Shown piece by piece: positions 10,645 to 21,689 of a DNA stretch of 64,000 nucleotides. Positions within the stretch are counted from its first letter, which is position 1. Each line of letters opens with the position of its first letter. The notes under the pieces are model-generated. The model did no database searches. It was given only the letters and a program-made list of their open reading frames with translations, and had not been told where the DNA came from. The stretch comes from Gossypium raimondii. Taxonomy: Eukaryota > Streptophyta > Magnoliopsida > Malvales > Malvaceae. The DNA is taken from assembly GCF_025698545.1 (NCBI RefSeq), contig NC_068567.1, positions 60,083,371 to 60,147,370 of the forward strand, given 5' to 3'. A program made the position numbers and the translations under genes.

Positions 10645-11793
10645 ATGGGAAATCATACCAGCAAGAAGGCATCTGAAACAACATCATCATCGGCGGCTAT
10701 GAATGTTAGCAACAATTTACATTCCACGACCGAACTGAGTTCCTACGAAGCAGCTTGTAAGCTCGACATGGAGTTGCAGACCTTCGACACTAATGTCCAG
10801 GCTCGAACAAATCAAGTGATCAACACACTTGCAGTCGGTGTCGAAGTCCGAGCACTTTCATTCGATTCATTAAAAGAGGTAACCGACTGTCTTTTAGAAA
10901 TGAACCAAGAGATCGTTAAAGTTATCTTGGAATTTAAGAAAGACATATGGAAGAACCAAGAACTGTTCGAGCTAGTCGAAGAATACTTCGACAACAGCTT
11001 GAAAACACTCGATTTTTGCTCGGCATTAGAGAAGTGTTTGAAACGTGCGCGCGACAGTCAGTTACTGATCCTCGTCGCATTACAACAGTTTGATGAGGAA
11101 ACAGAAACTGGCGGCCGTGATAGTGGCAGTGAAATTAAATACGCGAGAACATTAGAAGAGTTGAAGAACTTCAAGGCGGCCGGAGATCCATTCACCGAAG
11201 AATTCTTTCAAAATTTTCAATCTGTTTATAAACAACAAATGGCAATGCTTGAAAAATTACAACTTCGTAAGAACAAGCTCGATAAGAAGCTAAGGTACAT
11301 ACATGCATGGCGGAAGGTGTCCAGTATGATATTCGTCGCTACGTTCGCCACTGTTTTGATATGTTCCGTCGTGGCGGCCGCCATGGCTGCACCACCGGTC
11401 GCAGCGGCTCTCGCAGCTGCAGCATCAATCCCATTAGGTTCGATGGGGAAATGGATTGATTCTTTATGGAAAAACTACGAAAACGCATTGAAAGGACAAA
11501 AGGAAGTGATTAGTTCGATGCAAGCAGGAACATACGTTGCCATTAAAGATTTGGATAACATAAGAATCCTCATTGATAGGTTGGAGATTGAGATTGAATC
11601 CATGTTGAAAACTGCAGATTTTGCAGTTGAAGAAGAAGCAGTGAAAGTTGGGATCGATGAAATTAAAAAGAAACTGGGGATATTTATGAAGAACGTGGAG
11701 GATTTAGGACAACAAGCTGATATTTGTAGCAGAGATGTTAGAAGAGCAAGGACTGTTGTTCTTCAAAGAATTATAAAACATCCCAACAACTGA
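10645..11793 (+). CDS. UPF0496 (DUF677) family membrane protein
   Basis: A single-exon gene of 382 residues. Plant UPF0496 proteins have this length, a helical N-terminal region and one hydrophobic hairpin. Visible features: a low-complexity N-terminus (MGNHTSKK) with Gly at position 2, compatible with N-myristoylation (inference); the family-typical [12 protein letters not shown] and [12 protein letters not shown] segments; and a hydrophobic Ala-rich stretch at about residues 228-265 ([16 protein letters not shown], then [14 protein letters not shown]). A C-terminal coiled-coil-like region follows. The family includes membrane-peripheral proteins with At14a/BYPASS-like roles at the plasma membrane and cytoskeleton, but biochemical function is largely unknown. 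Upstream, CT-rich DNA (10260-10460) and TATATAAAAT at 10479-10488 or TATATATAAAT near 10587 are candidate promoter elements. Family call is strong; function is not known. Confidence 0.93.
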   Translation: MGNHTSKKASETTSSSAAMNVSNNLHSTTELSSYEAACKLDMELQTFDTNVQARTNQVINTLAVGVEVRALSFDSLKEVTDCLLEMNQEIVKVILEFKKDIWKNQELFELVEEYFDNSLKTLDFCSALEKCLKRARDSQLLILVALQQFDEETETGGRDSGSEIKYARTLEELKNFKAAGDPFTEEFFQNFQSVYKQQMAMLEKLQLRKNKLDKKLRYIHAWRKVSSMIFVATFATVLICSVVAAAMAAPPVAAALAAAASIPLGSMGKWIDSLWKNYENALKGQKEVISSMQAGTYVAIKDLDNIRILIDRLEIEIESMLKTADFAVEEEAVKVGIDEIKKKLGIFMKNVEDLGQQADICSRDVRRARTVVLQRIIKHPNN

Positions 11794-12247
11794 AAATTTA
11801 TTGCTAACAACAACAAAAAAAAGGAAAAATGATCCATGTTTGATTGATTTGCAGTATTTGTGTTTTCGATATTACATGTTTGTTTTTCAGGTTATTTTCC
11901 AGTTTGGAAATGTTTTTTTTTTGGGTATATGTAATTATTGAATATTGTTTCAATTGTGTAATTTTTCACTTTTCAGCCTTTCATCATTATTGTTAAAACG
12001 TATAAACTCAGCTCTCCTAGGTTTCGTTATATGAAAATAATAATTTTAGATTTTAGATTTTTTTATTAATTTAATATTTATTCTTTATTTTTTTAGTTAA
12101 GTTTGAAAAACAGTTAAATTGTTATTTTAATAGAAATATTGATTAAAAGATTAAATTTTTAACGATATTGATGAGGTAACCTATGATAATCTCTATATTT
12201 CATGCTTGTTTTTTTAAAAAAATTATGAACTTCATTTAATTTTTGGG

Positions 12248-12642
12248 GTTAAATCATATTTGAGGTCTAAACTTGACAATAACCCTTATATTGAGGTTTG
12301 AATTTTGTTTTTCTAAGTTAGTTTCTAAACTTAAAAATTGTTCCTATATTAGGGTCCGAGCTAGGCAATTGTTCTCACATTGGACCTTGAAATTTGTTGT
12401 CTAAGTTAGTCCCTAAACTTCACAATTGTTTCTATATTGGGCCATGAACTTGACAATCGTATTCCCATATTATGGCCTAAATTTTGGGGTTTTAAGAAAA
12501 TATCAAGGACTAACTTGGATAAAAAAAATTTAAACACTAATGTGGGAACAATTGTGAAGTTTAGTGATTAACTTAGACAAAAAATGTTGAGGCCTCAGCC
12601 TTGGAGTATTGCCAAAGTTCAAACCCCAAAAAGTGATTTAAC
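12248..12642. mobile_element. Foldback MITE
   Basis: The ends GTTAAATCA and TGATTTAAC are inverted. The arms hold mirrored units such as CTAAGTTAGTCCCTAAACTTC near 12400 and its inverse GAAGTTTAGTGATTAACTTAG near 12555. Repeated ACTTGACAAT-type units give tandem substructure in the left arm. Non-coding. Confidence 0.65.
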
Positions 12643-12746
12643 TTTTTAATTTTTTTTTATAATTTTTTAAATCATTTGTTGATGTGACATAAAAAAAATA
12701 TTATTAGTTCAAAGATAAAATATACATAGATTACTACAAGAATGGA

Positions 12747-12927
12747 TTATATGAAATTGTGATTCCACGTCACCACTATTCCTTTCCAATAAGAGAATGA
12801 CAAATTAGATTTTTCTTCTTGATTTTCAAACTAAAATTTGCTAAAAATCAAAAGGAAAAAAAATCTGATATGTCATTCTCCTATTGAAAAGGGGATGAGG
12901 ATGATGTAGAATTACAGTTTCATACAA
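12747..12927. mobile_element. Compact long-hairpin MITE
   Basis: Two arms of about 80 bases, with a loop of only about 15 bases, are near-perfect reverse complements: TTATATGAAATTGTGATTCC opens the left arm and the inverse closes the right. AGAGAATGACAAAT on the left pairs with ATGTCATTCTCCTATTG on the right. Its transcript would form a long near-perfect hairpin of the kind that can yield siRNAs or young miRNA-like products. Confidence 0.75.
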
Positions 12928-13593
12928 TACTTTCTCATACTATCACACAAATTACATGTCAAATCGTTAATAATTAGTGTTTTAATCAACATTTTAATTA
13001 AAAATACTTTGATTCTAACTTAAGAAAAAATAAAGATGAAATTGGAAAAGAAAATATATACATTAAAGAATAAGTTAACCATTATGGGTACAGGAGTAAA
13101 CACAGATGATAAGATTTGATAATATAAAGAAAATGACAAAACATTTTAATTATGATTATGATATAAAATTAATGTAAAAGAACAAATAATTAAAAATTTA
13201 ATTACAGTGTACTTGTGTTTACATTGTATTTGCACACATATTTTTTATAAATATTATTCAAATTTTAAAATATTGAGAATTTTAGAATTTTAATAAAAAA
13301 ATGGAAAGAGAGAAGGTAAGTGTATAGTACCTTTATCATTGAGACTAGAGAGTTAAATAAATGAATTTACTCATTATATTATTTTCTTTAAAAACATTGA
13401 TTGTTTTAAAAGATATTTATTATTGTTTAACTAATATTATATTTTGAAAGCTTTTTCATAATTTTGTAAATAAAATATTTTATTTAAAATTAAACTATAA
13501 ATGAAAAAATAATTTTCATGTCATTTTTAAAATAATAAAGGTTAACTAGGTTCAAATTTGATTTTATTTGATTCATTTTAATAGTACATAAAT

Positions 13594-14038
13594 TAAATTG
13601 GTAAAAATACCTCTCCGATCCCTCTCAATTTTGATATCGAGCAAATTAGTCTCTCTCAAAAAATCAGAGTAATTTAATCCCTATCAGTTTAAAAAATGAG
13701 CAACGAAAGACAACCAATAGTACATTTTTATTAGTAATAACAAATCTAGCCTACAACATTTACACATTCTGTCAATTTGATCCTAATTTAACAAATTTAG
13801 CTTGCAACATTTACACATTGTCAACATTTACGCAAATATAAACATTGAGAGCTAAATTTATTATTATACCAATCAAAATTATGTATAATTGACAAAATTT
13901 ACTTTGTGATTCATTATTCTTAGTTTGTTCACTTTAAAAATTAGCAGAGATTAAATTGCTCCAATTTTTTTTGAGAATAACCAATTTGCTCAATATGAAA
14001 ATTGAGAGGGACTGGAAAAGTATTTTTTACAATTAAAT
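13594..14038. mobile_element. Foldback MITE upstream of CCS1
   Basis: The left arm (GTAAAAATACCTCTCC, CCCTCTCAATTTTGATAT, GAGCAAATTAGT) is mirrored by the right arm at about 13947-14038, which carries CAAATTGGTTATTCTC and GGACTGGAAAAGTATTTT in inverse order. The element lies 200 bases upstream of the CCS1 ATG, so it bounds or contributes to that promoter. Confidence 0.65.
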
Positions 14039-14236
14039 TGCTCAAAGGGATTAATATGATTAAGACCCTATAATAGAGGGACTATTTCACCATATATAAA
14101 AAACACCCTGCTTAGGATAAGCCAACAGCAAACGGTCGTTATTATTACACGACCCCTGAAAAAGAAAACAATTATCTTTTAACTAACACTTCCTATCCAA
14201 AAACAAGAGACTGTGTGTAGTTCACGAAATCCATCA

Positions 14237-16824
14237 ATGGAAACTCTGTTAAACCCATCAAAAACCCCAAATCTTTTTATACCAAAAACCCATCTCTTTA
14301 AACCCTATTTTCTTCATTCTAATTTTAATCCTCAACCCCATAGTTCCTTCAACAGGAGACCTCTCTCAATCACCATTACTTGCAAAGTGAAAACCTCTCA
14401 AGGTCGTAAAAACGATGGGAAGAACATATCTAAGAAGATTGTATTAACGGATTCAGCTCCAGAACTGAGTAATGAGGAAATTAAAGCAAAGCCAAAGGGT
14501 GGAGGAAAAGCTTGGGGGGTTATTAAGAAATTTCCCAAAAGAGTTTTGGCCATCTTGTCTAACTTGCCTTTGGCTATTGGTGAAATGTTCACTGTCGCTG
14601 GCCTTATGGCTCTTGGTAAGTAAATAAGGTTTCCAAAATGGGAAAAAGTTTGATTTTTAGTTTCTTTTGTTTTGTAAAAATGTGAACTTGATGCTTGGAA
14701 TTTTCAATTAGGTACTGCAATTGATCAAGGGGAATCCCCTGAATACTATTTCCAAAAGTACCCTGAAGAAAATCCAATTTTTGGGTTCTTCACTTGGAGA
14801 TGGGTTCTTACCCTTGGATTTGATCATATGTTTTCATCCCCAGTCTTCCTTGGAACTTTGATTCTTCTTGGTACATCACTTATGGCTTGCACTTACACAA
14901 CACAAATCCCACTTGTTAAGGTCGCAAGAAGGTTTGATGTTTTATAGCAATTTCTTGTCTTTTTTTTTTTTTTTTGGGGGGGGGGGGTTTAGAGACATTT
15001 TGTACTTATTGAAAATCACCATTGTGTGCAGATGGAGCTTTTTGCAGTCAGCTAATAGCATCCGAAAGCAAGAATTCTCAGATACCCTTCCTCAAGCATC
15101 GGTTAGTGATTTGGGTGTTATTCTCATGGGAGCTGGATATGAGGTTGTATTTTCCTCTTCTTTGCCATTTTAAGTTACTGCAAATACTAACACTGAATCA
15201 TATTTGAACTCTTATAAGCATGGTTATCATGTTTGATGTGTTGCCTCTATGTACATGGTTTGATTAATACAGGTTTTCTTGAAAGGGCCATCATTATATG
15301 CTTTTAAGGGACTGGCTGGTCGGTTTGCACCGATCGGAGTACATTTAGCAATGCTGCTGATAATGGCAGGTGGAACACTTAGTGCAACAGGGAGCTTCCG
15401 AGGGTCGGTCACTGTTCCGCAGGGACTCAATTTTGTTATGGGAGATGTACTGGGTCCAACCGGCTTTCTTTCCACCCCTACCGAAGCTTTCAATACAGAA
15501 GTTCATGTTAACAAATTCTATATGGACTACTACGATAGCGGAGAGGTAAATGTTTATTTCTTGCTGTTTGAAGACGCATAAACACGGAACCTGAACCGTT
15601 TGGTAGAGATAAGTACATAAGCTCTTCATAGCAATTGAAATATACAACCATAAAAACCGAATCAACCATTGGACTCAACAACCTTCAAAGCCCCCAAAGC
15701 AGCCCCTACCTCGATGTTTTTAAGACACAATACAAACTTTATTCAGGGATCTTCTCTTTTAACCTATTTGACCTTTTGTTTCAGGTTTCACAATTTCACA
15801 CCGATCTATCATTGTTCGATATGAATGGGAAGGAAGTAATGAGAAAAACACTAAGTGTAAATGACCCTTTAAGATATGGTGGGATTACCATATACCAGAC
15901 AGATTGGAGTTTTTCGGCACTGCAGATACTTAAGGACGGTGAAGGGCCATTCAATTTGGCAATGGCACCTCTAACGATCAATGGAGACAAGAAGCTTTTC
16001 GGGACGTTTCTACCAGTAGGGGACACTGATTCTTCTAATGTCAAAGGAATGTATGTATATATCTTTTGCAGCTTTGTTTTATAGCTTTTTGAGATGCTTA
16101 TATTGTTATCTGAACATGTTCCCTTGATCAACTGGAACTTCAGATCGATGCTTGCTCGGGATCTGCAGTCTATTGTCCTATATGATAAACAAGGGAAATT
16201 TGCTGGGGTGCGACGACCTAACTCTAAACTTCCTATAGAGATTGATGGAACGAAAATCGTCATCGTCGATGCAATCGGAAGTAGTGGTCTTGACTTGAAG
16301 GTGACAAGATTTCATATATTATGCATTCTGGGATTTCTCTTAAATAAAAATTTCATGTCTTTCTTAACATAAAACCTTGTTTTATTCAGACCGATCCGGG
16401 GGTCCCAGCAGTCTATGCTGGATTTGGTGCTCTAATGCTCACAACTTGCATCAGTTATTTATCTCATGCACAGGTGAAAAACATTTGTCTAGTGTGAGCT
16501 CATCTGCAAATCTTTTAAGACAAAATTACAGAGATGACTGATGTTGTTTGAGAAGAAAATCTGATAATGATTAAACGAAATAATGACACTGACCGGTGAT
16601 TGCACTCTATGTTAGATTGGAATCATCATGTGTTTATGTATGCTCTTTTTTTTTTTTTGGCATATAAGATATGGGCGTTGCAAGATGGGACAACAGTAAT
16701 CGTTGGAGGAAAGACTAACCGAGCCAAGGCTGAATTTCCAGATGAGATGAACTGCTTGCTTGATCAGGTTCCTGAAATAGTCGAGTCATCCATTTCCAAG
16801 AAACCAGATAACATTGGTGGCTAG
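14237..16824 (+). CDS. CCS1: Plastid cytochrome c biogenesis protein CCS1 (ResB-like)
   Basis: Eight exons: 14237-14615, 14712-14931, 15032-15143, 15273-15545, 15785-16050, 16144-16300, 16390-16473, 16669-16824. They give 548 residues, the usual length for plant CCS1, and all phases agree. CCS1 is the thylakoid membrane component of system II cytochrome c assembly. With CcsA it delivers haem to apocytochrome f (and c6) in the lumen. A Ser/Pro-rich transit peptide (about residues 1-55) is followed by a charged linker and membrane segments at LSNLPLAIGEMFTVAGL, FLGTLILLGTSLMACT and GVHLAMLLIMAGGTL. A large lumen-side ResB domain follows, then a last span (FGALMLTTCISYLSHAQ) and a conserved tail (TTVIVGGKTNRAK). 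Start chosen at the first ATG (METLLNPS). Intron 2 contains a T16-G12 homopolymer run. It converges with HDR. Confidence 0.95.
14960..14987 (+). repeat. T16-G12 homopolymer run in CCS1 intron 2
   Basis: About 16 T followed directly by 12 G, upstream of the intron 2 acceptor. Seen directly. The exact length may be unreliable, because such runs are hard to sequence. Confidence 0.8.
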
Positions 16825-17543
16825 TTTTCAAGGTGCCGGAAAGGCGAAAATACGAGCATTCAAGCTAGCCACAGTTTTCTAGTTTCTGGTACACTCAAGA
16901 TATTGTTCAATCTCAATTACATTCAAACCAAAGAAGGCAACAGTGCATTCAACTGAGATGTTAAGAACCCTAGTCATGGACAATACCAAATCCACAACTT
17001 GGCAGCAAAGGAGCAAATTTTGTTTATGAAATGTATAGTTACAAAGAATCCAACCCTAATTCCATATCCCACTAAATAGTATATTGAAAGTCATGAGTTA
17101 ATGCTTCAAACTACCAAAACTAATTTTTTTCATAGCAAAACCATTCTTTATGGCTCCTTTTTGACATTTTTGTATAGTTAATATTATTCTTTATGGTTCC
17201 TATTTGATGTTTACAATAATATGCCAAATATAATGAAAACTATTGATGTTTTCTTAGAGATGTAGCTGAAATATTCATGTAACAGATAGTGCTGGAAAGA
17301 TGAGAGTAAATAGGAGAATTATTAGCTCCATGCATGTCTTTAACATAAAATACTGATTTGATACACTACCGTTCCCCCTGGGAGGGTATGAGACTGTGAG
17401 CTTACATTGATCCCTATATATCAAACATTTCATGCTACATAGTTACATACAACACTATAATTCAAGGGTAGGTATATGCGATTACAGTCGGATCCTCCTG
17501 TGAGCCCCCCATCGTTGGCTGATGCACCTGTGTGAACCTATAC
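16825..17543. other. Convergent 3' ends of CCS1 and HDR
   Basis: This 719-base stretch separates the stop codons of CCS1 (+) and HDR (-). It should hold both 3' untranslated regions and poly(A) sites. A-rich and AATAAA-like stretches occur, but I cannot place the sites. No other feature is seen. Confidence 0.5.
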
Positions 17544-20500
17544 TTATGCTACTTGCAAGGCTTCTTCGCGTTTTATGTCAAACACCTTGATTAGGGCATC
17601 TTCGACAACCTGGTTAATCCAAATAGACATATATATATTAATTTGGATAGTATAAACATAGTAGTGTTATTAACAGAAACATATAATATAAAGTTAATAG
17701 AACTAGTATAGTATGATAAACCCTGCATTAGCTACAACCAAAAAGTTGCAAACTGTGAAGTCAATACTGCTAATGATCCCTAGGGCTTTTTACCAGGTGA
17801 TAATTATTATTACTGTGTGGTAGAGAAGGTGAAATCTTAGGAGGATTTTTTAAACATAAATTGTTTGGTAAAGTTAAAAAGCAAAAGCAAAAGTAACGAA
17901 AATTATATCATTTTACAAATAAATCTAAATAATTAATAACATTCTTGAAAGCATGCAACATTTGACTTAGCCACCCTTATTTTCTCTTCCCCCATCTTTT
18001 CAATATGAAATGATCTATTTTAGTAAATAAGAGTGAAAAATGATCATTTTTCCTATTATTTTCCCCTTTAAACATTTTCCCCTTCCTACCTAGCACTAAT
18101 GAAAATAATTTTTTCCTCATTTTTTCAACCTCCATTTTCCATCCTCTTCCCTTTTCTATCCTATGTCAACCAAGGATTTAGAATAGACTACATGAAAGAC
18201 AAAAAAGAGTCCAAACAAACAAATTAAAAGTAAACCAAATTGTAGAAATATGAAATACCACATGAAAGAGAATTACCTTATCTGGTGTGGAGGCACCAGA
18301 TGTAACACCAATGGTGATCGGACCCTCTGGTAGCCAGTTTTCTGTCTCAACCAGCTCCCCATGCTGGTATAATACAGCATTCACATAATTCAAAATAAAA
18401 AGTAGCAATGAGAATACGTTTTTCTAGGCTGACAAAATTAGAAGTTGATCAAGAACTAGATTCCTTTGCACTCAAACTTACTTTCAATTTGTGAGCTATT
18501 CTGTTTCCCGGACCTATTCTCTTCTCACTGTCTATCCAATATGAGGGAATCCCACGGTCCTCTGAAATTTCTTGAAGGTGTGAGGTGTTGCTTGAATTCC
18601 ACCCACCGACAACTAACATAAGATCCAGGTCTTCATCAACCAACTTATACATTGCATCTTGTCGCTCCTGAAAAAGACAACAAATGAGCTTTAATTCAGT
18701 ATTAACACAAAAATCGGTATGCAATCAGTTGAGGGGAAGAACGCAAGAAGAACCAGCCTGTGCTGTAAAGCCTTCCAGAAGAAAACGCATCACAAATTTA
18801 TGGAAAAAACCAAACCATCACAAACATTCAACTTACTTGTGTTGCATCACAAATTGTGTTAAAGCTTAAGAAGTGATCAGTGACATTTTGCACTCCATAT
18901 TTTTGCATCATTGTCCTCTCAACTAATCTTCCTGTTAACCAAAATGTAATCTGTGTCTCAAGGAGCAATTCCTTGCAAGAAGTGATATATATATATAAAT
19001 AAGCGTAAAAGTGCTACTAACCAATTTCCTCTGTCTCTCCCTTCAGCATTGTAGTTTGATTTGCAATGCCAACTTTTACCAGGTCACGTTCTGGATCAAA
19101 TCCCTCTGAAGTAGCATTCTTAAATTTCTGCAAATGGAAAAGCCAACCATCATCAACATATTTGCAGAATGCTCGGTACATTTTGCATATGAATAAAATA
19201 AGAAACAAAGATTATACCTCCATAAAAGCTTCTTTGGTGGAGCTAGATCCATTAAGTTCACCTCCAAGAATGTAATCACAAACATACATCGCCTTCAAAA
19301 ATCAGAGAGCACGAAAACAAACAAGTTTAATTTAATAAAATACAAAAGGACAAGCCAAAAAAAGAAAACAGAATGCTTAGTCACTTTAGGACATACCTCA
19401 GTCATGTCCTTCACAATGATATAAGTTCCAGCAAAAGATGCAGTTGCAATTGTCTCCTCATGAGCATATTTACCATGTATGATTGAAGTAAAGTCTCCTT
19501 TCTTGTGCTTCTCTACTACGTTCCATACCTACATAGAAATAATTTCAGTTTCAAAAGAAATTTCTGAATGCCGAAAGCTGCAAACAAGAAAAATTGAAGA
19601 ATTGCAAACTATTTTACCCGGAGTAGTGTGAATATCACATGCTGTATATACTCAAATTTGCTAAATGTTTCAATATATTTGCATGTCGGAATCCGTGTAA
19701 GACACAGATACTTTACAGAAAATGAAGTGTCCGGACTGGATAAAATAGATTGCAAGGAATTAATTGTTATGACAGAAAAAAATTATGGCAGAAGATACCT
19801 TAGTTACCCAAGGACAAGTTGTATCAACAATTTGCACATTTTTGTCATTCAAAACCAACATCTCATCAACTGCAGCTCCAAAAGCAGGCAAAACCACGAC
19901 ATCCTTCTTATCCACTACATCAAACCGTTTCTTCCCTTCCTCGATAGGAATATTTTTAACTTCCATCTCCTCTAATCGCTGCATATATATATATAAAAAC
20001 CTTGATTCAAAGAAACTAACAACCCACTAATTCTTTGGTAACTTTTTATCATTATATCATATAAACCGCGTAAAAGTTACAAGTAATAGAGAAAAGAACA
20101 GACCTTATTAACAGTCGGGTTATGGATAATTTCATTGGTAATCCAAATTCTTTCATCTGGAAACTGTTTTCTTGCTTCATAAGCAATTTGAACAGCTCTT
20201 TCAACTCCCCAGCAAAATCCGTAAGCTTCTGCTAATTTTACTGTTACACTTCCCCATGTATATTCGTTTCCATTTTCCTTCAATTTCTTTATAACATCAC
20301 CTGAGATTTTTGGGGAAAAACGACCAAATTTAAATAAAATTCAAATTAAATAAATTGTTTCGTTTTGTACGGAGCAAAACTTACTAGTGTACTCTCTATT
20401 CATGAGCTCGAGCGTTTCCTCTTTGTGTCCGAAACCTTTCCGATTATAATTCTTGCTCCTCGTCAAGTTACGCCGGAAAGACTTTGCATCGAAGTTATCG

Positions 20501-20652
20501 GGATCCACGGCAACGGAAGAGGACGAATCTGATTCGCCGGAGCATCGGACGGAGATCGGCTTCCGCCGGGAAGGAATAGAGCCGGATCTTCCACCAAAAT
20601 TATCAGAATCGGTGCGGATGCAGAAACGACATAGTTGCAAAGTAGTCGCCAT
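17544..20652 (-). CDS. HDR: 4-hydroxy-3-methylbut-2-enyl diphosphate reductase (IspH/HDR), plastid
   Basis: Ten exons on the minus strand: 20652-20385, 20300-20104, 19978-19799, 19528-19397, 19292-19218, 19127-19022, 18931-18837, 18667-18482, 18363-18277, 17609-17544. They give 463 residues, normal for plant HDR, and all phases match. The enzyme is the last step of the plastid MEP pathway. It reduces HMBPP to a mixture of IPP and DMAPP using a [4Fe-4S] cluster. The three cluster cysteines are visible in [11 protein letters not shown] (about Cys119), DTTCPWVTK (about Cys210) and FNTICDATQ (about Cys347). Substrate-site segments EEIHNP-like ([13 protein letters not shown]), [11 protein letters not shown] and [13 protein letters not shown] also fit. 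An N-terminal transit peptide ([10 protein letters not shown], Ser/Arg-rich) leads into the plant-specific N-terminal domain. The next gene upstream, TIC62, is divergent and 4.2 kb away. Confidence 0.97.
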
Positions 20653-21386
20653 TGGAGAAAGAGAGAGGGGGTAGGAGGAGATGGGCGCACGTTAGCGGAG
20701 TGAGTGGACAGAAATCTGTGAGGTTGTTAGTGGAGCGCGCATTTTATCCTTGGACGAGTGTGAAACTGTGAATGATGATGCAGCTCTTTGGTCTTTTCGC
20801 TCCTCGGACAATATTTTTGTCGTTTTACCTGCGCATAATCAATTATTTTAAACTTCAGCTTTAAAAAAAAAAAATTATTTTAACCATAAATTTAATTTTT
20901 CTATCTCTTTTATTAAAGTATTTTTTAATATTTTAAAATAATTTTTTGAATTTTTTAAATATTAAAAATTAATTAATTATCAGCGTAACACGCACGTGTA
21001 TGCCATGTTAGTAAAGTTAATAAGCACTATTTTTTCCTTATATTTTAAGGTGATTTGACGAAGAACGAAAGTTTAAGTACTAAAAAATAAAAAATTAAAT
21101 GAAGAATTAAAATAATTTATTTTGTAAAGCTAGAGAGTCAAATAAGTCAATATACTTTTATGTATAAGTATTGATCGTTTTGGTTCTCTCGATGCTGTCG
21201 AACAATAACTACCAAAAGTAATTTAAAAAATTAATTCCACATATATCCTTCCATTATTGTTTAAATTTTAATTTGGTCCTTAAATTTCAAAACATTTTGA
21301 TTGAATATTTAAAATATCAATATCGTATTAATCAAGTTATTCTATGAGCCTAGTCATTAGATTAAGCATTTAATACCATACTACAC

Positions 21387-21680
21387 AGGAACGAAGCCAA
21401 AAATTGGGGAGTCAACATTAAGTTATACATTTTTATGAGAGCTAAAATTTATTTTTACCATTGTATTGACATATATATATATTTATAGCTTTCAAAATCA
21501 TTAAATAAAAAATTTTATCATTTTTTGAGAGGCCAAAATATAATTTTACCATTTTAAGAGCTAAAAGCACAATTCTCCATTTTAAGGAGTCCAAGGCTCC
21601 CACTACCCATCTCTTCGCTCTTGAGCTTAGACATTGAATATATTTATAACATGTAACTAAATTATAAACATGTGTATAAC
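21387..21680 (+). repeat. Direct repeat flanking the retrotransposon remnant, left copy
   Basis: Matches 23955-24240 over ordered segments: TTACCATTGTATTGACAT, GGGGCTAAAAG-like, then GAATATATTTATA, ATGTAACTAAATT and AAACATGTGTA. The opening GAACGAAGCCAAAAATTGGGG resembles family A ends. The same orientation on both sides of the retroelement is notable. Confidence 0.55.
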
Positions 21681-21689
21681 TTTTTTTTT

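Larger units (their letters stand above)
11794..14236. other. Intergenic region with three inverted-repeat elements
   Basis: No gene is seen. After the UPF0496 3' end it contains foldback elements at 12248-12642, 12747-12927 and 13594-14038, the last ending only about 200 bases before the CCS1 start codon. The remaining sequence (12930-13590) is AT-rich with no recognisable feature. Confidence 0.6.
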
